Positions 1-13,425 are shown, counted from the stretch's first letter. The stretch is DNA of 64,000 bases from Benincasa hispida (GCF_009727055.1 NC_052354.1:54801617-54865616); one strand, 5' to 3'. Numbers and translations: made by a program. The notes: generated from the sequence alone by a model not told the origin.

Positions 1-1618
1 GAAAAAAACCTTATATGCGTCAAGAAAACCATTCCGACGCTATATAGATCGTCAGCATGGTCGTAAAAAATGTAATGTTACATAGATAATAAATGTAAAT
101 AATTGATTATCATCAATAAAGAGTTATCGATATTATTTCAATAAGTATTATTGATTGTGTTGCATTCGTTTTGTCTTAAGAACCCTATATTCAATAAACT
201 AACATCCTAAGCTATCTTATGAGTCTTGAACTATACGTAGAGACATACAAGGATCAATGCTCAAGATACAACCTAAAGGGTCTATAGTATAGGGATAAGG
301 CTGAGTACTTTATCCTTGTGACACTATAGATATGACATATTATGTATTTGATACAAATGCAATAACCCAACGCGTTTTTGAAGGTGACATGCATGTGGGG
401 GTATCATAGACAATGAGTTTTTAGAAGATCGGATCACAAAATAATAACCACTAGATATAACACCGTTGACTAGTTAGGTTTCTATTTCAATAGGATGACC
501 TAGACAATTTACCCTTAATCCTGATTGTATTATGAACTCCTGTTCGCAAGAGATTGTCCTTTGATTTGTATGAATGAGAGTGACCAGTTCACCAACTCAA
601 TAAGCTTACCATTTTGAGGACAAGACCAAGTGGGGATCTGAAAACATAGTAATACAAGATGAGTTTCACTCCTTACCGACTTTAGGATAAGTGGACGAGT
701 GTTCCCATAAGTGGTGTCTCCGAGACTTGAACAAAGAGCCCTACCCTCTCACTGGCTCGAGAAAGGTTTCTGTTTAATGGTTGGACTATAAACAAGTTGT
801 TTATTAGAGGAGTACTGGTACTTAAGGATACAAAAGTAACCTAGGGGTAAAACAGTAATTTGACCAATTAATGTTCCAAACATTCGTGAAGGATTAACTT
901 CTGTCATTGGTCTATATATGTGGATACATAAATATATCTGCAGTGAGAAGAGTGCATTCGTGGGTCTTTAGTGAAGTGTACCCACAATTAACGAATATCG
1001 ATTGATTTGATTAATGAGTTTAGCCAATTAATCTCATATTGTTGAAGTTTCTAATCTGTAAGTCCATGAAGTCCCCTTCCTAGCTCGTAAAAGGAATTGA
1101 GATAATTATGTCTTGAATTTGAAATGTTCAAATTCACTCAGGGAAATAATATAATTTATAATGATATATTATAATATAAAGTTTATATTTTAATTAAATT
1201 TTATAATATAAGTTTAATTTTGGCTGTGATTCAAAATTAATTTATGGAAGAATTACATATTTAAAGGAGTTCAAATATTAATTTTAATATTATTTGGATT
1301 CATATTAAAACTACAGGTTAAAACTAATATGTATTAGATACACATTAAAACTATAGGTTATGAGAGAAATACAATTGAACATAATTCGAATGTAGGCTAA
1401 ACTAAATATTATATATTTAATTTGATAATTATTTAATTGAAGAATTAAATAATTATTTAATTTAATTTAGTTAAATTAATTGAATTAAAACTATAGGTTA
1501 TGTGAGAAATGTTTCATTTAAATATGATTTAAATGAAATCATTAATTAAATAAGATTTAAATTAATTATTAATTATAATTAATTTATTATAAATATGTTA
1601 AATTAAGTGTAATGTAGA
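1..1618 (+). mobile_element. Copia LTR F, left part (cut by window edge)
   Basis: The stretch from about 120 to 1618 follows the same order of short blocks as the copia LTRs at 17391, 28974, 31746 and 37637: a 'tatccttgtgacacta' block near 310, 'gagagtgaccagtt' near 575, 'cactggctcgaga' near 740, then the AT-rich 'aaaactataggtta' blocks near 1300-1500. Orientation is plus. It contains no gene. The LTR start is missing: bases 1-70 do not match the other LTRs and carry repeated GCGTC/GACGC-type words, so another element may abut here. The LTR resumes at 13761 after the insertion of element E. Confidence 0.7.
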
Positions 1619-1962
1619 TGTCTATTATTAGTGTCTATTAGCCATATGTCATTTATCCATTATTTCATGTGTTGTCCATATATCTCAAGATTACATATTA
1701 TTAGTGTCCATGTAATCTACTTTCTATTTGCCAAATTGTCTATAAACAGTGACATTTTGTGGGTTTTGGAACATACACATTGGAAAAATTCCATGAAAAT
1801 TGGAGAAAGTGGAGAATTTAGAGATTTTTTTTTTTGTTAATTTATTTTATTTTGTTTATTTATATGTTATGCTTAATTTATTTTATTATTATACTATATT
1901 TATTTATTTTAATATTATATTTTATTGATATTCACGTTCCCATTGTGCTTCTCAAGTTCACA
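1619..1962 (+). repeat. 5' LTR of copia element E
   Basis: It aligns to 13426-13760 over its whole length, including the shared blocks 'catttatccatta', 'tctcaagattaca', 'attccatg(g/a)aaattggagaaag' and 'cttctcaagttcaca'. It has a TATA-like 'tctataaacagtg' near 1739; the 3' copy has 'cctataaatagtg' at the same place. The start was placed at TGT by comparison with the 3' LTR and the end at CACA just before the primer-binding site. Confidence 0.75.
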
Positions 1963-1964
1963 AT

Positions 1965-1979
1965 ACGTTATCACGAGCT
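1965..1979 (+). other. Primer-binding site of element E
   Basis: The sequence ACGTTATCACGAGC follows the 5' LTR directly. Small plant copia elements commonly use an internal part of initiator-Met tRNA, with the form GTTATCAGCACGA. This copy fits with small changes. Confidence 0.5.
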
Positions 1980-2125
1980 CCTATTGTTATCTCTGCTAAA
2001 GCTAGATTCTAAAGGTATATAGGTTTTTTTTCCTCTTCGTTATAATTATAAATTTAATGTTATTTTGCATATTTAATATCTATTAAATTTCTAATATAAA
2101 TAAAATATTTTATGATAGTATTACC

Positions 2126-3120
2126 ATGACAAATCTCACAAAATTAGAATTTTTCGCTCTTGATATTAGCGACAATAATTATTTGTCATGGGCGTTTGAT
2201 GCCGAAATCCACCTGGATGCTATGAATCTTGGAAAAATTATTAAAGAAGAAAATACGACATCCAGTCAAGACAAAACAAAAACTATGATTTTCCTTCGTC
2301 ATCATCTCCACAAGGGATTGAAAATGGAGTATCTTACAATAAAACATTCTCATATCTTATGGAAAATTTTGAAAGAGAGGTATGATCATAAAAAAAACAG
2401 TTATTCTTCCTAAAGTTAGTTATGAGCGGATGCACTTGAGGCTACAAGATTTCAAATCAGTAAGTGATTACAACTCCGCATTATTTAAAATCAGTTTTAA
2501 ATTGTTGTTATGCGAAGAGAAAATTACCAATGTTGATATGTTACAGAAGAATTTTTCTACATTTCATGTCTTGATTATGCTCATGCAGCAATAATATCGA
2601 GAGAAAAGTTTTAAACAGTATTCTGAACTAATTTCATGTCTTCTCATGACCGAACAAAATAACAAGTTATTAATGAAAAATCATGAATCTCGACCAATCG
2701 AGATAACACCATTCTCCAAAGTGAATGTTGTGAATTTCAATAATAACCATGGTCGAGGTCATGACCATGGCAATGGAAGAAATAATTATTATTTTCGTGG
2801 TGATCATTATAATCATTCAAATTTCAAAAGAACTATATAAAATGATAATCACAAAGAAAATTCCCCATAAGATAAGAGTTCAAAAAGTGTTGAGAATAAA
2901 TGCTTCCGATGCAGAATGACTGGGCGTTGATCGCGTACCTGTCATACGTCAAAACACTTAGTTAATTTCTATCAAACATCCTTGAAAGAAAAAAAAAATG
3001 TAAAAGCAAATTTTGCATACCAGGATAATGACATATTTGACCCATCCCAAATGACTAATCTAGATGTGGCGGACTTCTTTGAATCTCTTGAAGAGAAGAT
3101 TGGTACAGTTGATAGAACAC
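2126..3120 (+). pseudogene. Copia gag (UBN2/DUF4219 type) of element E, broken
   Basis: The N-terminal part starts at ATG 2126 (M-T-N-L-T-K-L). It has the copia gag pattern ALDISDNNYLSWAFDAEIHL, followed by a 'MIFLRHH' helix and a 'LWKILKERYDH' segment typical of UBN2 domains. The frame breaks near 2400, continues in another frame to 2594, and again from 2646. A retroviral-type zinc knuckle lies at 2901-2942 (C-x2-C-x4-R-x4-C). There the expected His is Arg and a stop codon follows it. Gag normally forms the cytoplasmic particle and binds the element RNA; this copy cannot. Confidence 0.8.
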
Positions 3121-4423
3121 AAGTGTTTCCTTTGACTTTGAAAATATCTAGACTTAATGTTGTTTTTTTTATTCATCTCCATAATTTTTTTCCCTCTAAG
3201 TAGATGTTAACCTTTGTATATTCCAAATGTTATTTTTCTTATTGTAATTATTTTCTTTTAATGAAGAAACCTGGATCATTTTCATATGTTGAGTGACTAA
3301 AATGAGTAAAGAAGATCCATGTCTGGCAGATAGTACAATTACACATATAATACTTATAAGAAGAAAATAGTTTTCCAAATTGAATTTGTTGGAATAAAAA
3401 ATCAATACAATATCAGGTTCTGCAAACTTAATTGAAAGGTTTAGAAAAACAAATATTATTTTGCCTAGAGGAACAAAATTTACAATTTACAATGCATTAT
3501 TCTCTAGTCAATCAAAGAAATCTATTTAGTCTTAAATATATACATTGTAATAGTTATCATAATGAGATTGATAGAAAGAATAATAAGGAGTATCTTTATA
3601 TCATATCTACTGTCTCATATGAAAAACACTGGAAGAGTTATTTGCTTTATCTTTTGGATATATTATACTCATATATGAGTAATTGAAACATATGCAACAA
3701 TGAACCTGAAGTTCATGAATCCTGACATATTACAATTTGGCATGACCGATTGGGTCATCTAAGATCTATAATGATGAGAAGAATTATTGATAGTCCAAAT
3801 GAACATCTATTGAAGAGCTAAAATATTCTTCAATCTAATGAATTATTATGTGATGCTTGCTCTCAAGGCAAATTAATCATTAGACCATCACCAGTTAAAG
3901 TGAGGATTGAATCACCTACATTTTAGAATGAATTCATGGTGATATATGTGGACCTATTAACCCAACAAGTGAACCATTTAGATATTTTATGGTATTAATA
4001 GATGTATCCAGCATGTGGTCACACGTATGCTTATTATCAAGTTGAAATCTTGCATTTGCAAGATTACTTGCTCAAATAATTAAGTTAGTAGCATAATTTC
4101 CTAATTATACAATTAAGACTATTCTGCTGATGAATTTACATTCCAAGCTTTTGATAATTATTGTATGTCAATAGGGATAAGTATTAAACATCCTGTAGCT
4201 CATGTTCATACAACAATGGCTTAGCAGAATTGTGAAACCCAGATCTCAATTTCCCTACTTAAGCAAGTAATTAAGGAAATTAACCTAGTATAAGTTAAAT
4301 CTTATGTTGAAGGGAAGGAAAATTCTAAGTATTGGAATAAACTTTTTGAGTAGCTTTGAGTTGAGCCTTAACTAGTAAAAATTTGGCTAAATATGAAGCC
4401 AAAAAGAAACCATGCATTTGGTG

Positions 4424-4450
4424 TTAGGGTTTAGGGTTTAGGGTTTAGGG
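4424..4450 (+). repeat. Interstitial telomere-type repeat (TTTAGGG)n
   Basis: About four units of the Arabidopsis-type telomere repeat TTTAGGG stand in tandem inside LTR J. The array is far too short to be a telomere. It is either a feature of this LTR family or a small local insertion. Confidence 0.85.
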
Positions 4451-6485
4451 ATTAAGTATTGTAGAGGTTATAAGGGATTAAGTATTGAAAGCCAAGGACA
4501 ACCATGCATTGAGCTTATGAGGTATGGACGTATACGTTGGGATGATAAGAGGCTGCGTGAGCAAACAACGAGGAAGAGCCATTGAGTGATGAGGATGGGC
4601 CAGGCGCAAGTAAGGATGTATTCTGTTGTGCGTCAGCGTAGGCGTTGGGCATTGGAACATTGCGCGTGGACGATCGTATAGCTGCTTACGAGGCTAGATG
4701 ATGAGTGAGAGCGAGAGCACTAGACGATGAGCTATGCGATGGGCGCAAAGCTAGATGATTGAGGCTTTGCGTGCGTGCAGGCCAATATAGGCATTAAGCG
4801 CAAGGTGCTGGCTACTTGGTGTGTGTTAGAGCTGTGCGCTGAGGCAGCGAGCAACGATCTAGGTGATGGACCAAGCTACGATGGGCGCATATATGTTGAA
4901 TGCATGGATAGGTGATGGATTGGAAAGGGGGATAGGAAAATAAATATGCATCTTACGTATGTGTTGATCTCCAAGTGTCAATGGTCATGCGTTGGACTAG
5001 AAAATATACAATATGCGTTTAAGCATGTATGCGATGACCATGCGTTTCTGTCACAAATTTTCTCGCTTTCTCACCAAGTATAACGAGAACGCAAGTTTCT
5101 TGGGATGATCCGAGGTTGAACACATGGACTTGTAACTCAATGTTTGTGAAGTAATGCATTTGAGGCAATGAATAAAAGTGAAAAGATAAAAAGTAAAAGA
5201 TTATGCGTTACGCCTACTCCTGACTAAACAGATTGAGCAATGGAAGTTTAACTATGAGAATTGTAGAGATACAGAAACTGTTAATGTGTAATAATATGCA
5301 TGAAGAAATAGAATTGTGGGTGGGATAAATTCACCACGACATTAAGCGTGGTCGTAAGGGTAAACCCAACTCACCACACTAATGTATCGCATACCTCTCG
5401 GTGGTCAACCTCATGCTTATATCTCTATAACGCATGGTTGCGTTGAGCATAAGATTATTCCTATCTCTAGGAACACTGCTTACTTTGCTTAGTGAGTTCC
5501 ACTACTCACTCTCTTAGGCAGAGGTTATAGCTACCAGCTCATAGACAAGCATTGTGATAGTCTCGCACTAAGCAAATAGGATTGTCTCATTATACTCACA
5601 CAACGTACACCTCTCGATGAGTTGCTACATACGTCATATCTCTATGTCACATGATTGAGTATGCGATAACTCTTGCAATCTACACTTAACTCTCTGCAAT
5701 GGAAGAAGAAGATGATGAAGATAGTGTTGAAGGAATTAAAGAAATGCATTAATTACAAAATGTATTAATGTCTTAAGCCAAAATGTAATACAATCCAGAG
5801 ATAAGAAAAAAAGATGGAAGGCTAGATGGAGGCAATCTCTTACTTCCATCAGATGTATGTCAAGGCTGTCGGTGGTGCCATGGATGGGTGGTGGAGTAAT
5901 CTCTCTCGAGCTCTATCTCCAACAAAAACTTCGATCGTCAATCGAAATGGGTTGTGGAGGTGAAGAATCCTCCAAGAAAATCTTGCTCATGCTCTCATCT
6001 GTAATCACAAGGATCCGCCCTAAGGCAGAAGTTATGATGCTTTGAAGTGAAAGTCCAAGGTGCTATTTATAGAGCTTAAATGCCCACAGCATTCATGATT
6101 GTGTTCTGCCTCACTGCTACCTTTGTCGCGGTATGGGAAATGTCAACATCATCTTATCTTGTTGATACTCCCAAGGTATGTGTTCATGCTTGTTTCTTCT
6201 TGAAGTCTCGATGCATTCCACCCACCTTGCGATCGTCCTCTTATCATGGCTATCGTTCTGTAGTTGCAGCATTTCATGCGACGAACTGGTCTTCATGAAG
6301 ATCAACACATGTGATCAACTTTGCGATGGTCTGGCTTCAGCGCATGCGATTAATTCCTACGATAGCTACAAAAATAGACATTTTGACACCGTATAACACA
6401 TGATATAGGGTTAGCAAGTATTTTTAGTGTTGATAGATGCAAGCTCATTTTTCACATAAATTCTTAGTATTATCAACACATATTC

Positions 6486-8758
6486 TGAAGGAAATTGGAT
6501 CTGAGGTTTCCATGAGCAGCGGAACAAGACTATTCCAAATTACAATCATGAATGAACAATACATTTATAGTCGACTTCAAACAAGCGATTATACAACTAC
6601 TTCAGAAATTATAGCATGAATAACAAATGAACAAGTAAGAACTCTACGAACATTTTCGCCTTGTTTCCACGCTCCTTGCTCATGAATGCTCGAACAATAG
6701 CGATTACGAACGCTCGATCTACACAATCGCAACACAGAAGGAACTCTTTGCACTCGTCCTCAACGATTGTCTCGACCACGTACTCCTCAACAACAGCACG
6801 AACACCGTGCTCATTCTCAATGATTGCCACGGTCATGAACTCCTCCACAAGACGAACTCCCTCCACAGCACCATGAACGGCCTCTAGAAAACCTCGATGG
6901 TGTCAAGTTGAGTCTGACACCACCAGCAAGGCTATCTTGGTATTTTTGATATAAGAATCCAGAGGGTGGGCTCTATTCAGACTTGGTATGAGGTAGACGG
7001 AGGAGGAAACACCGATCGCGTATACGACTGGGCAAGTGGGAGATGGCGGAGACCTATCGTATAGGTCGATGCCCAATCGTTTAACTAAAGTTAAGCGATC
7101 ATCTAGCAAAAGCTATGTGATCGTTTAGCTCATCATTTAGCTCAGTCTATTGCCTACAAAATCTACACGATCGTTTACTTTGTGCAAGCGATCATCTAGC
7201 AAAACTATGCGATCGTTTAGTAAATACTGCACGATCGTTTAGCTCGCCACTACACTATCGTTTAGCTCGCTCAGCCTTCGTTTAGTAAATTCGTATTTAC
7301 TTGATAACTCCGTGAGTTTCTTTTTCGCCGAGAGAAATCTCAAAACCTTTTATCAACCTTTTACAAAAACATCTTCTTCAAAATAGGAAAACCACTTTTC
7401 TTTTAAACTCACAGTTACCATGAATTCAATAATCACCCACTAACTTGGTTATTTAAAGAAAAAGAATTAATTATCCAATAATTAATATTATTGTAAATAT
7501 AAATGATAACCAACTTATCATACTATATTTATAACCTATAATTTTAATATTTCATCTCATGAAACATATAAACCATAGTTCTTTTTCTATTCCATTGTAC
7601 TTAATGTAAATCTCATTTACATCAATCCTCAACTAGATGTATCTCATACATCATACCGATTATATCATATATAATCAAAATACCTATTGTCAATTTGAAT
7701 ATTTCAAATCAACACCAAGAACTGATCCTCAACTGAATCCATTGAGCTACCAAGGGAACCTTATGGACCTATAGCTCTCTCTAACGATACGTGAATAACT
7801 GACTAAACTCTTTAGCCATGAGATCTACCATCCATTAACTGTCAGGCACTCCACTAGAGACTGACAGCTGAACTCTCCTTACCACAAATATATTATGTGT
7901 CCATCTTAACCAATCAGCAGTGTGACAACCCTTCACAGATTGCTCGTAAGTACAACTGAGCCAATAACCATTATGCCTCTGTAGTTACATCTGTCTCCTT
8001 AAGTACCACTGATCCCTCTAATGAACATAAGTCATAGTCTTACTATGACTGAGTCTTTTCTTCTAAAGAGAAGTTGTGGCCACTATGTTCAAGCTCCAGA
8101 ATCAGCCTTTAAGGAAGCAATCTCTCTACTTATCCTTGCTTCGGGAAAGAAGTGAATTCCATCTTGTGGATTGAGTTCCCAGCTCCCAGATCAGACAAGT
8201 CCCAAAAAGGTAGGCATGTTGAGTTGGCAATCTGGCCACTCTCACCCACACTAATCAAAGAACCGCTCTTAAAGATAGGAGTTCTCAAAACACTCAAAAT
8301 TAAGGTCGTGTCACCTATGGTCGTTTAGGTGAGATGCAAGTCTCTAGTATCAACGGCGTTATATAAAGAGTCTAGTCATCTCATGGTCCAGGTCTTATAC
8401 AAACTCTTTGTATAAGACACCCTCGCTCGCACATCTTCACATGAGTGGTCAGGATCTACCATCTGTAGTAGTTTACAATACTTGCAAACTTCTACAAAGC
8501 GGGCCATATCCGTAGTGTCACCAGGATCAGGTATCCCACTTTAATCCTTATACTACAAACCTATTTAGGTTATCACTTAAGGCATGATTCACTTGTATAT
8601 CATATATACATGCTTAAGTTCACATAAGATAACTAAGGAGCTTTGTTATTGCATATGAGTAAATTCTAGAATTAAATAACACTTATTTTATTCATTAAAC
8701 AATATGTATCTTTACAAAACAATAAGAATCCGGGAGAATTAGGACACTAATCCCAACA
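6486..8758 (-). mobile_element. Solo copia LTR A1, minus, TSD TATTC
   Basis: On the minus strand it starts TGTTGGGATTAGTGTCCTAA and ends with ATTTCCTTCA, the same ends as the LTRs of element A at 17391 and 28974. TATTC stands at 6481-6485 and 8759-8763. The length is 2273 bp. No internal region exists between the two target copies, so it is a solo LTR, inserted into the D1 LTR. It carries the CGATCGTTTAG motif cluster noted separately. It is the youngest event in this part of the stack by nesting order. Confidence 0.92.
7078..7290 (-). repeat. Cluster of CGATCG / GATCGTTTAG short motifs in LTR A1
   Basis: The words 'gatcgtttag', 'gcgatcatctag' and 'cgatcgttta' recur about every 15-30 bases, in both directions because the core CGATCG is palindromic. 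The same cluster occurs in the other A-type LTRs (18830-19030, 30415-30600) and in element A's leader (19800-20290). Its role is unknown. Confidence 0.7.
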
Positions 8759-8832
8759 TATTCTGCTTGTTAGTCCTCATAATTCTAATTAAAAGGCTAC
8801 AATAGCATGCATTTCTACTAGCTATCAATAGG

Positions 8833-10257
8833 GCTTGCAGTACATAAGGCTTGCGAGGTTAGATGGTGAATACGTTGGTCTTGTGCACGCGTTTATGGCC
8901 ATTGGCAAGCAACAAGGATATGCTTACGTTAGTCATAAGGTATGCGTTAGCAAGAGGCTAGGTGATGGTAAGACAAACCATGAGGCATTGAATTGAGACC
9001 TAGCTTGACCCAAGGGTTGGTATGCGATAGTGATATGCTAGGCTCTAAGGCTGACTTATGCACCAAGGACATCCGAGGGCATGTGGGCGCATAGGACAAG
9101 GCTAGCATAAGTAGCATACAATTGAAGGATGCGATTGTCATAGTCTTAGTTGAACGCATGTGCCAAGGGTGAGCCATGCGAGAAGAGGAGTATGTGGCCA
9201 AGCAAGGGCTTGCGATGACTTAAGGTTAATGTGGCGCAAAAGAGGGTGACGAGATGATCAAGGCATGCGATCAAGTAAGCATGCAACCATGTAATAAGAG
9301 AGCCATGAGCTGATAGATTCATCCGAACAAGTGGCTAACTGAGAAGAGGTTAAGTTTAAGTAAGTAGGAGGTGGACAAATAGGGTTTCATGCAAAGAAGA
9401 GTTATGCATGAGAAGGACAACGCAACTTCATACAAGTAGGAAGTGGAATGAAAGTAGTTAGTAGCAAAGCAAGGTGAAGACACTCTAAAAGTTCCTAAGT
9501 AGAAGGTGTCATGCGTTGAAGCCTTAAGAGATAATGAGGATCAGTTGCCAAAGGCCTATAAATACCACTATAAGGCTTCTCTTTAGTTGATAACACAAAT
9601 TCTCTTCAACGATATTAGGAAGAGTGTTAGAAGGTAGACTCGAAAGAAGCTTAGCATTGATCATGAAGAGCATGCGTTGATAGCAAGACTATGCATTGAT
9701 CAAGTGGTGCAAAGAGGTGGAGATGCTATCAGACAGAGAGGTCATGAATTAGCATTAATTTGGAACGAGGAGTGCTTCCAAAATACTCGTGCATTTTGAG
9801 TGATTTCAAAGCCACTTGAAATATCTGAGAGTCTAGTCTTCAAGGTAAGGTTATAGAAGAAGAAGCTCAAAGTAATTATGCTGGAGAGTGAAGAAAAGGC
9901 AGAAGGGTCGAGCTCTCAGGTAAGCTTGGGCCAGTCTTGATGATTTAAAGATTCCAGCCGAAGCACAAGGAGCTCTGAGTTGATATTTTAAGGTAAGCCT
10001 CCTGAAACAATTTAAAACATATTTGTAGAAGGAAGTGTCTCAAAATGAGGTCTGGAATGATAAGTAATTTGAGATTCAAAATGAATATGGAATTTAGGAT
10101 TCAAAAGGAAGCCAAGGGAGACGAAGGGACTTGGAAAGAAAAAGGTTCTTGCCAATCAAGATGAGTGGTATTTCTTTTATGGTCTTAAAATATATCTTTT
10201 ATGATATATGTTTATGTTGTGAATGAGTAGCCAAAACGAGCATAAGAGTATGTGGTT
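8833..10257 (+). other. LTR J, right part: no gene
   Basis: This is LTR J sequence rich in GCAAGG/ATGCG words, followed after the TATA box at 9557 by the likely transcribed R-U5 part. I see no coding sequence in it. Confidence 0.6.
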
Positions 10258-10425
10258 GGGATGGTCAGGGGGTTAATACACTTAGTTCCTAAGCCCGGAG
10301 TAGAATCTCACGAGATAGTCAGGGAGCCATAAGGCCTAGTTCCTGAGCCTATGGGAGGAACCTCGTATGGGATGGTCAGAGGGTTGACGGGCCTAGCTTC
10401 TGAGCCCATAAGCAGGGATCTATAT
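10258..10425 (+). repeat. Three-copy tandem repeat (54-57 bp) in LTR J
   Basis: Units start near 10258, 10312 and 10369 with (G)GGATGGTCAG or GAGATAGTCAG, and each has a central '(T)TAG(T/C)TCCTGAGCC'-like block. The units differ at several positions, so the array is old. Confidence 0.75.
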
Positions 10426-13394
10426 GCAATAGGGAACACAGAAGAGTATACATTTATGATTAGTATCAGTTTAACTATCTACTGTGTGTGTAGGTAGGGT
10501 TGAGAACAGACTCATTCGAGACAATGGTTTGGATGTTAACCTCGTAATTGTGATATGCTTGTATTATTATAAGTTGAAAGAGACTCTATAAGTTGTTTAC
10601 CACTCACTGAGCTTCTTGAAGCTCATTCTTTTCTTTCATGTTTTCTTCCCATGTAGTGAAAGATGAGGAGTTCTAGGGTGCTGCTAAGGTCAAGGTCTGC
10701 CATGCCACAGCCACACTTCCAGTTTTAAAAGTTGTTGATGTAAACTTTATAGTTAAGTCTGGGAATTGTATAGTCATTATACTGTTTGTAATAAAATGAG
10801 TTTAGCTAAACAGTTGTTGTTTATATCCTTGGCTTAAAGATTAATGAGTGTAAAAGGTTCAAATGGGCAGTAGATATCGTGAAATAGTGATATCTGTCGT
10901 CTTCACGCCTCCTTTCGGGTTCTACAGGTAGGCTCGGGAAGGGGTGTGACAAGAATCATTCATAAAACATTTACAGTTAATGGTTAGACCATTGCTTATA
11001 AGAGCTAAGTTTTTTTCATCTATATAGGGATATACTATTTTGCATGCAGCGTCACTTGTATGCATTAGGCTAGTAACTTATCATAAATACTCGCCATTAC
11101 AATTAGCTTATGGCCATGAGCCAAATATTTCCCATCTTAGAATTTTTGTATGTGCAGTATATGTTCTAATTGCTCCACCGCAACGTACTAAGATGGGTCC
11201 TCAAAGAAGGTTAGAAATATATGTTGGATATGATTTCCCATCAATTATTAAATATCTTGAAACCCTGATGAGTGACGATTTGCTGATTGTCACTTTAATG
11301 AGACAAATTTTCCAACATTAGGGGGGAGGAATTAAGAAGTCGAAAAAATGGATTACATGGAATACATGTTATTGCATTTAGATCCCGTTACAGATAAATG
11401 TGAACTTGAAGTTTAGAAGATAATTCATTTGCAAAATATAGTAAATTAATTATCAGAGATGCAAAGAAAGTAACTAAATCACACATACCAGCTATAAATG
11501 TTCCATCGAAAATTGATATCCCAACACAGCAAGTTGTCACTAATGAATCTAGAACACACCAGAAGCGTGGTAGACTAGCGGGTTCCAAAGATAAAAATCA
11601 TCGAAAAAGAAAAATCATTAATAGTCAAGAAGACTTAGTTGAGGATGTAAATATCCATGAAGAAATCCTTGACATGACTAGTGAGGAAGGTCAAGTACCT
11701 AAAGATAATAATGAGATTTGAATAAACTATGTCATGACAGGAAAAAGATGGAACCGAACTCATTTAATTATTGACAATATTTTTGCGTATAATGTTGCTC
11801 TGGATATATCTAAAAATGAGGATTCTAAACCAAAATCTGTTGAAAAGTGTCAACATAGAAAAGATTGACTTTAGTGAAAGAAGCAATCAAGGCAGAATTA
11901 AACTCACTTTCAAAATGACAGGTTTGTGGACCAGTAGTCCAAATGCCAGAAGGTGTCAAACCTGTGGGATATAAATAGGTGTTTGTGAGAAAAAGAAATG
12001 AAAATAATGAGGTCACAAAATATAAAGCAAGACTAGTTGCACAAGGTTTTTCACAAAAACTTGGTATTGATTATGAGGAGACATATTCTCCAGTGGTAGA
12101 TGTAATTATATTAAGATATTTAATTGGTCTGACTATATATGAAAATTTGGACATGTATCTTATGTATGTAGTCACAGCATATTTATATGAATCTCTTGAT
12201 AATGATATTTATTTGAGAATCCCAGAGGATTTAAGGTACCTGAAACATATAAATCAAATTCCCAGGAATTGTATTCAATAAAATTACTGAGATCACTATA
12301 TGGATTGAAACAATCAGGATGAATGTGATACAATTGCTTGAGTGGATATTTGTTGAAAGAAGGTTTCAAAATAATTCAATATGTCCGTGTATTTTTATAA
12401 AGAAATAGTCAGAATTTACTATTATAACTGTATATGTTGATGATTTAAATATAATTGAAACTTCTAAAGAACTTTCAAAGGTAATAGAATATCTTAAGAA
12501 AAATTTGAGATGAAAGATCTTAGAAAAATAAAATTTTATCTTGGCTTAAAAATCGAGCATTTAGTAAATAAGATATTTGTTTCAATCAGCTTATACGGGA
12601 AAAATTTTGAAAAGGTTCTATATGAACAAAGCATATCCATTGAACATTCTAATGGAAGTTCGTTCGCTTGATGTGAAGAAAGATATATTTTGACCTCGAG
12701 ACGATAATGAAGAACTTCTTGGTCCTAAAGTACTGTATCTTATTATAATTGGTGCACTTATGTATCTTGCTAATAATACAAGACCAGATATTGCATTTTT
12801 AGTAAATTTATACTAAGAAATAGTCCTCCAACAAAAAGACATTAGAACGAAATTAAGCATATACTTCTTTATCTCCGAAGAACGATCAACGTGGGTTTAT
12901 TTTATTCAAATAAATCAAATTTTGATCTAATTGGTTATGTAGATTATGGATATTTATCTGATCCACACAAAGCTAGATCTCAAACATGTTATTTGTTCAC
13001 ATGTGGAGGAATGACTATATCATGGCAATCGGTGAAACAGACCATAACAGCCACTTCTTCAAATCATGCTGAAATTCTTGCAATTCACGAGGCTAGTCGA
13101 GAATATGTTTGGCTATGATCAATGACTCAGCACATTCGTGGAACACGTGAATTGTCTCCTAGTAAAAATCTTCCAACAATATTATACGAAGACAACACAA
13201 CATGCATATCCCAAATCAAAAGGATATAATATAATAAAGGAGATAGAACAAAGCATATCTCACCAAGATTTTCTATACTCATGATCTTGAAGAAAATGGT
13301 GACATCACTGTACAACAAATTTGTTCGAATGATAATCTGACAGATTTATTTACAAAATCATTGTCTCCTAGTAAAAATCTTCATGATCTTGAAG

Positions 13395-13407
13395 AAAAGG
13401 GGGAGTA
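13395..13407 (+). other. Polypurine tract of element E
   Basis: AAAAGGGGGAGTA lies just before the 3' LTR. The 19 bases to the chosen LTR start are more than usual, so the true LTR start may be nearer the tract than 13426. Confidence 0.6.
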
Positions 13408-13425
13408 AATATACTTTTAAGAGTA

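Larger units (their letters stand above)
4913..8827 (-). mobile_element. Solo LTR D1 (Athila/Tat-type), minus, TSD ATAGG, split by A1
   Basis: The left piece (4913-6485) and right piece (8764-8827) join into one LTR of about 1.64 kb that matches the LTR at 42608-44407 in reverse orientation. Shared marks include the 'CAACCTC..GAGGT' block near 5400, the track at 5857-6045 with conserved 'VVPWM(G/N/D)GG' wording, and the LTR start near 8770-8827. ATAGG stands at 4908-4912 and 8828-8832. The short reading frame at 5857-6045 recurs in all D-type LTRs, but I read it as LTR sequence and not as a gene. Confidence 0.85.
4231..10951 (+). mobile_element. Solo LTR J (Ty3/gypsy, Tekay/Del-like), TSD AGAAT
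   Basis: It starts TGTGAAACCC and ends GGGGTGTGACA, ends that I associate with Del/Tekay-type gypsy LTRs. The 5-bp AGAAT stands at 4226-4230 and again at 10952-10956. E's integrase frame reads on without loss across the removed block, which confirms both borders. Without the nested insertion the LTR is about 2.8 kb. A TATA box (TATAAATA) lies at 9557-9564. No internal gypsy genes are present, so this is a solo LTR left by LTR-LTR recombination. Confidence 0.85.
3690..13400 (+). pseudogene. Copia pol of element E, split by LTR J
   Basis: GAG-pre-integrase is visible near 3742 (WHDRLGHL) with the downstream zinc-finger C-x2-C at about 3855. The integrase core follows at 3945-4230 and ends at 'HPVAHVH...'. 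The reading frame is cut at 4230 by LTR J and resumes at 10957 exactly in register; then come integrase-tail sequence near 11100 (PNISHLRIFVCAVYV), RT at 11979-12560 (KARLVAQGFSQ, YEETYSPVV, YVDDLNII) and RNase H at 12890-13120 (DPHKARSQTCYLFTCGG, SSNHAEILAIHEA). The last residues near 13345 read TDLFTKSL. Many stops and frameshifts make it non-functional. Confidence 0.85.

Noticed and set aside
4424..4450. Possible chromosome end
   Set aside because: Only about four telomere units, embedded in an LTR with intact sequence on both sides.
5857..6045. Conserved short frame (VVPWM-type) found at three places, possible conserved peptide
   Set aside because: The other two copies are at 21111-21299 and 43320-43520, always at the same place in D-type LTRs. 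The conservation is explained by LTR ancestry.
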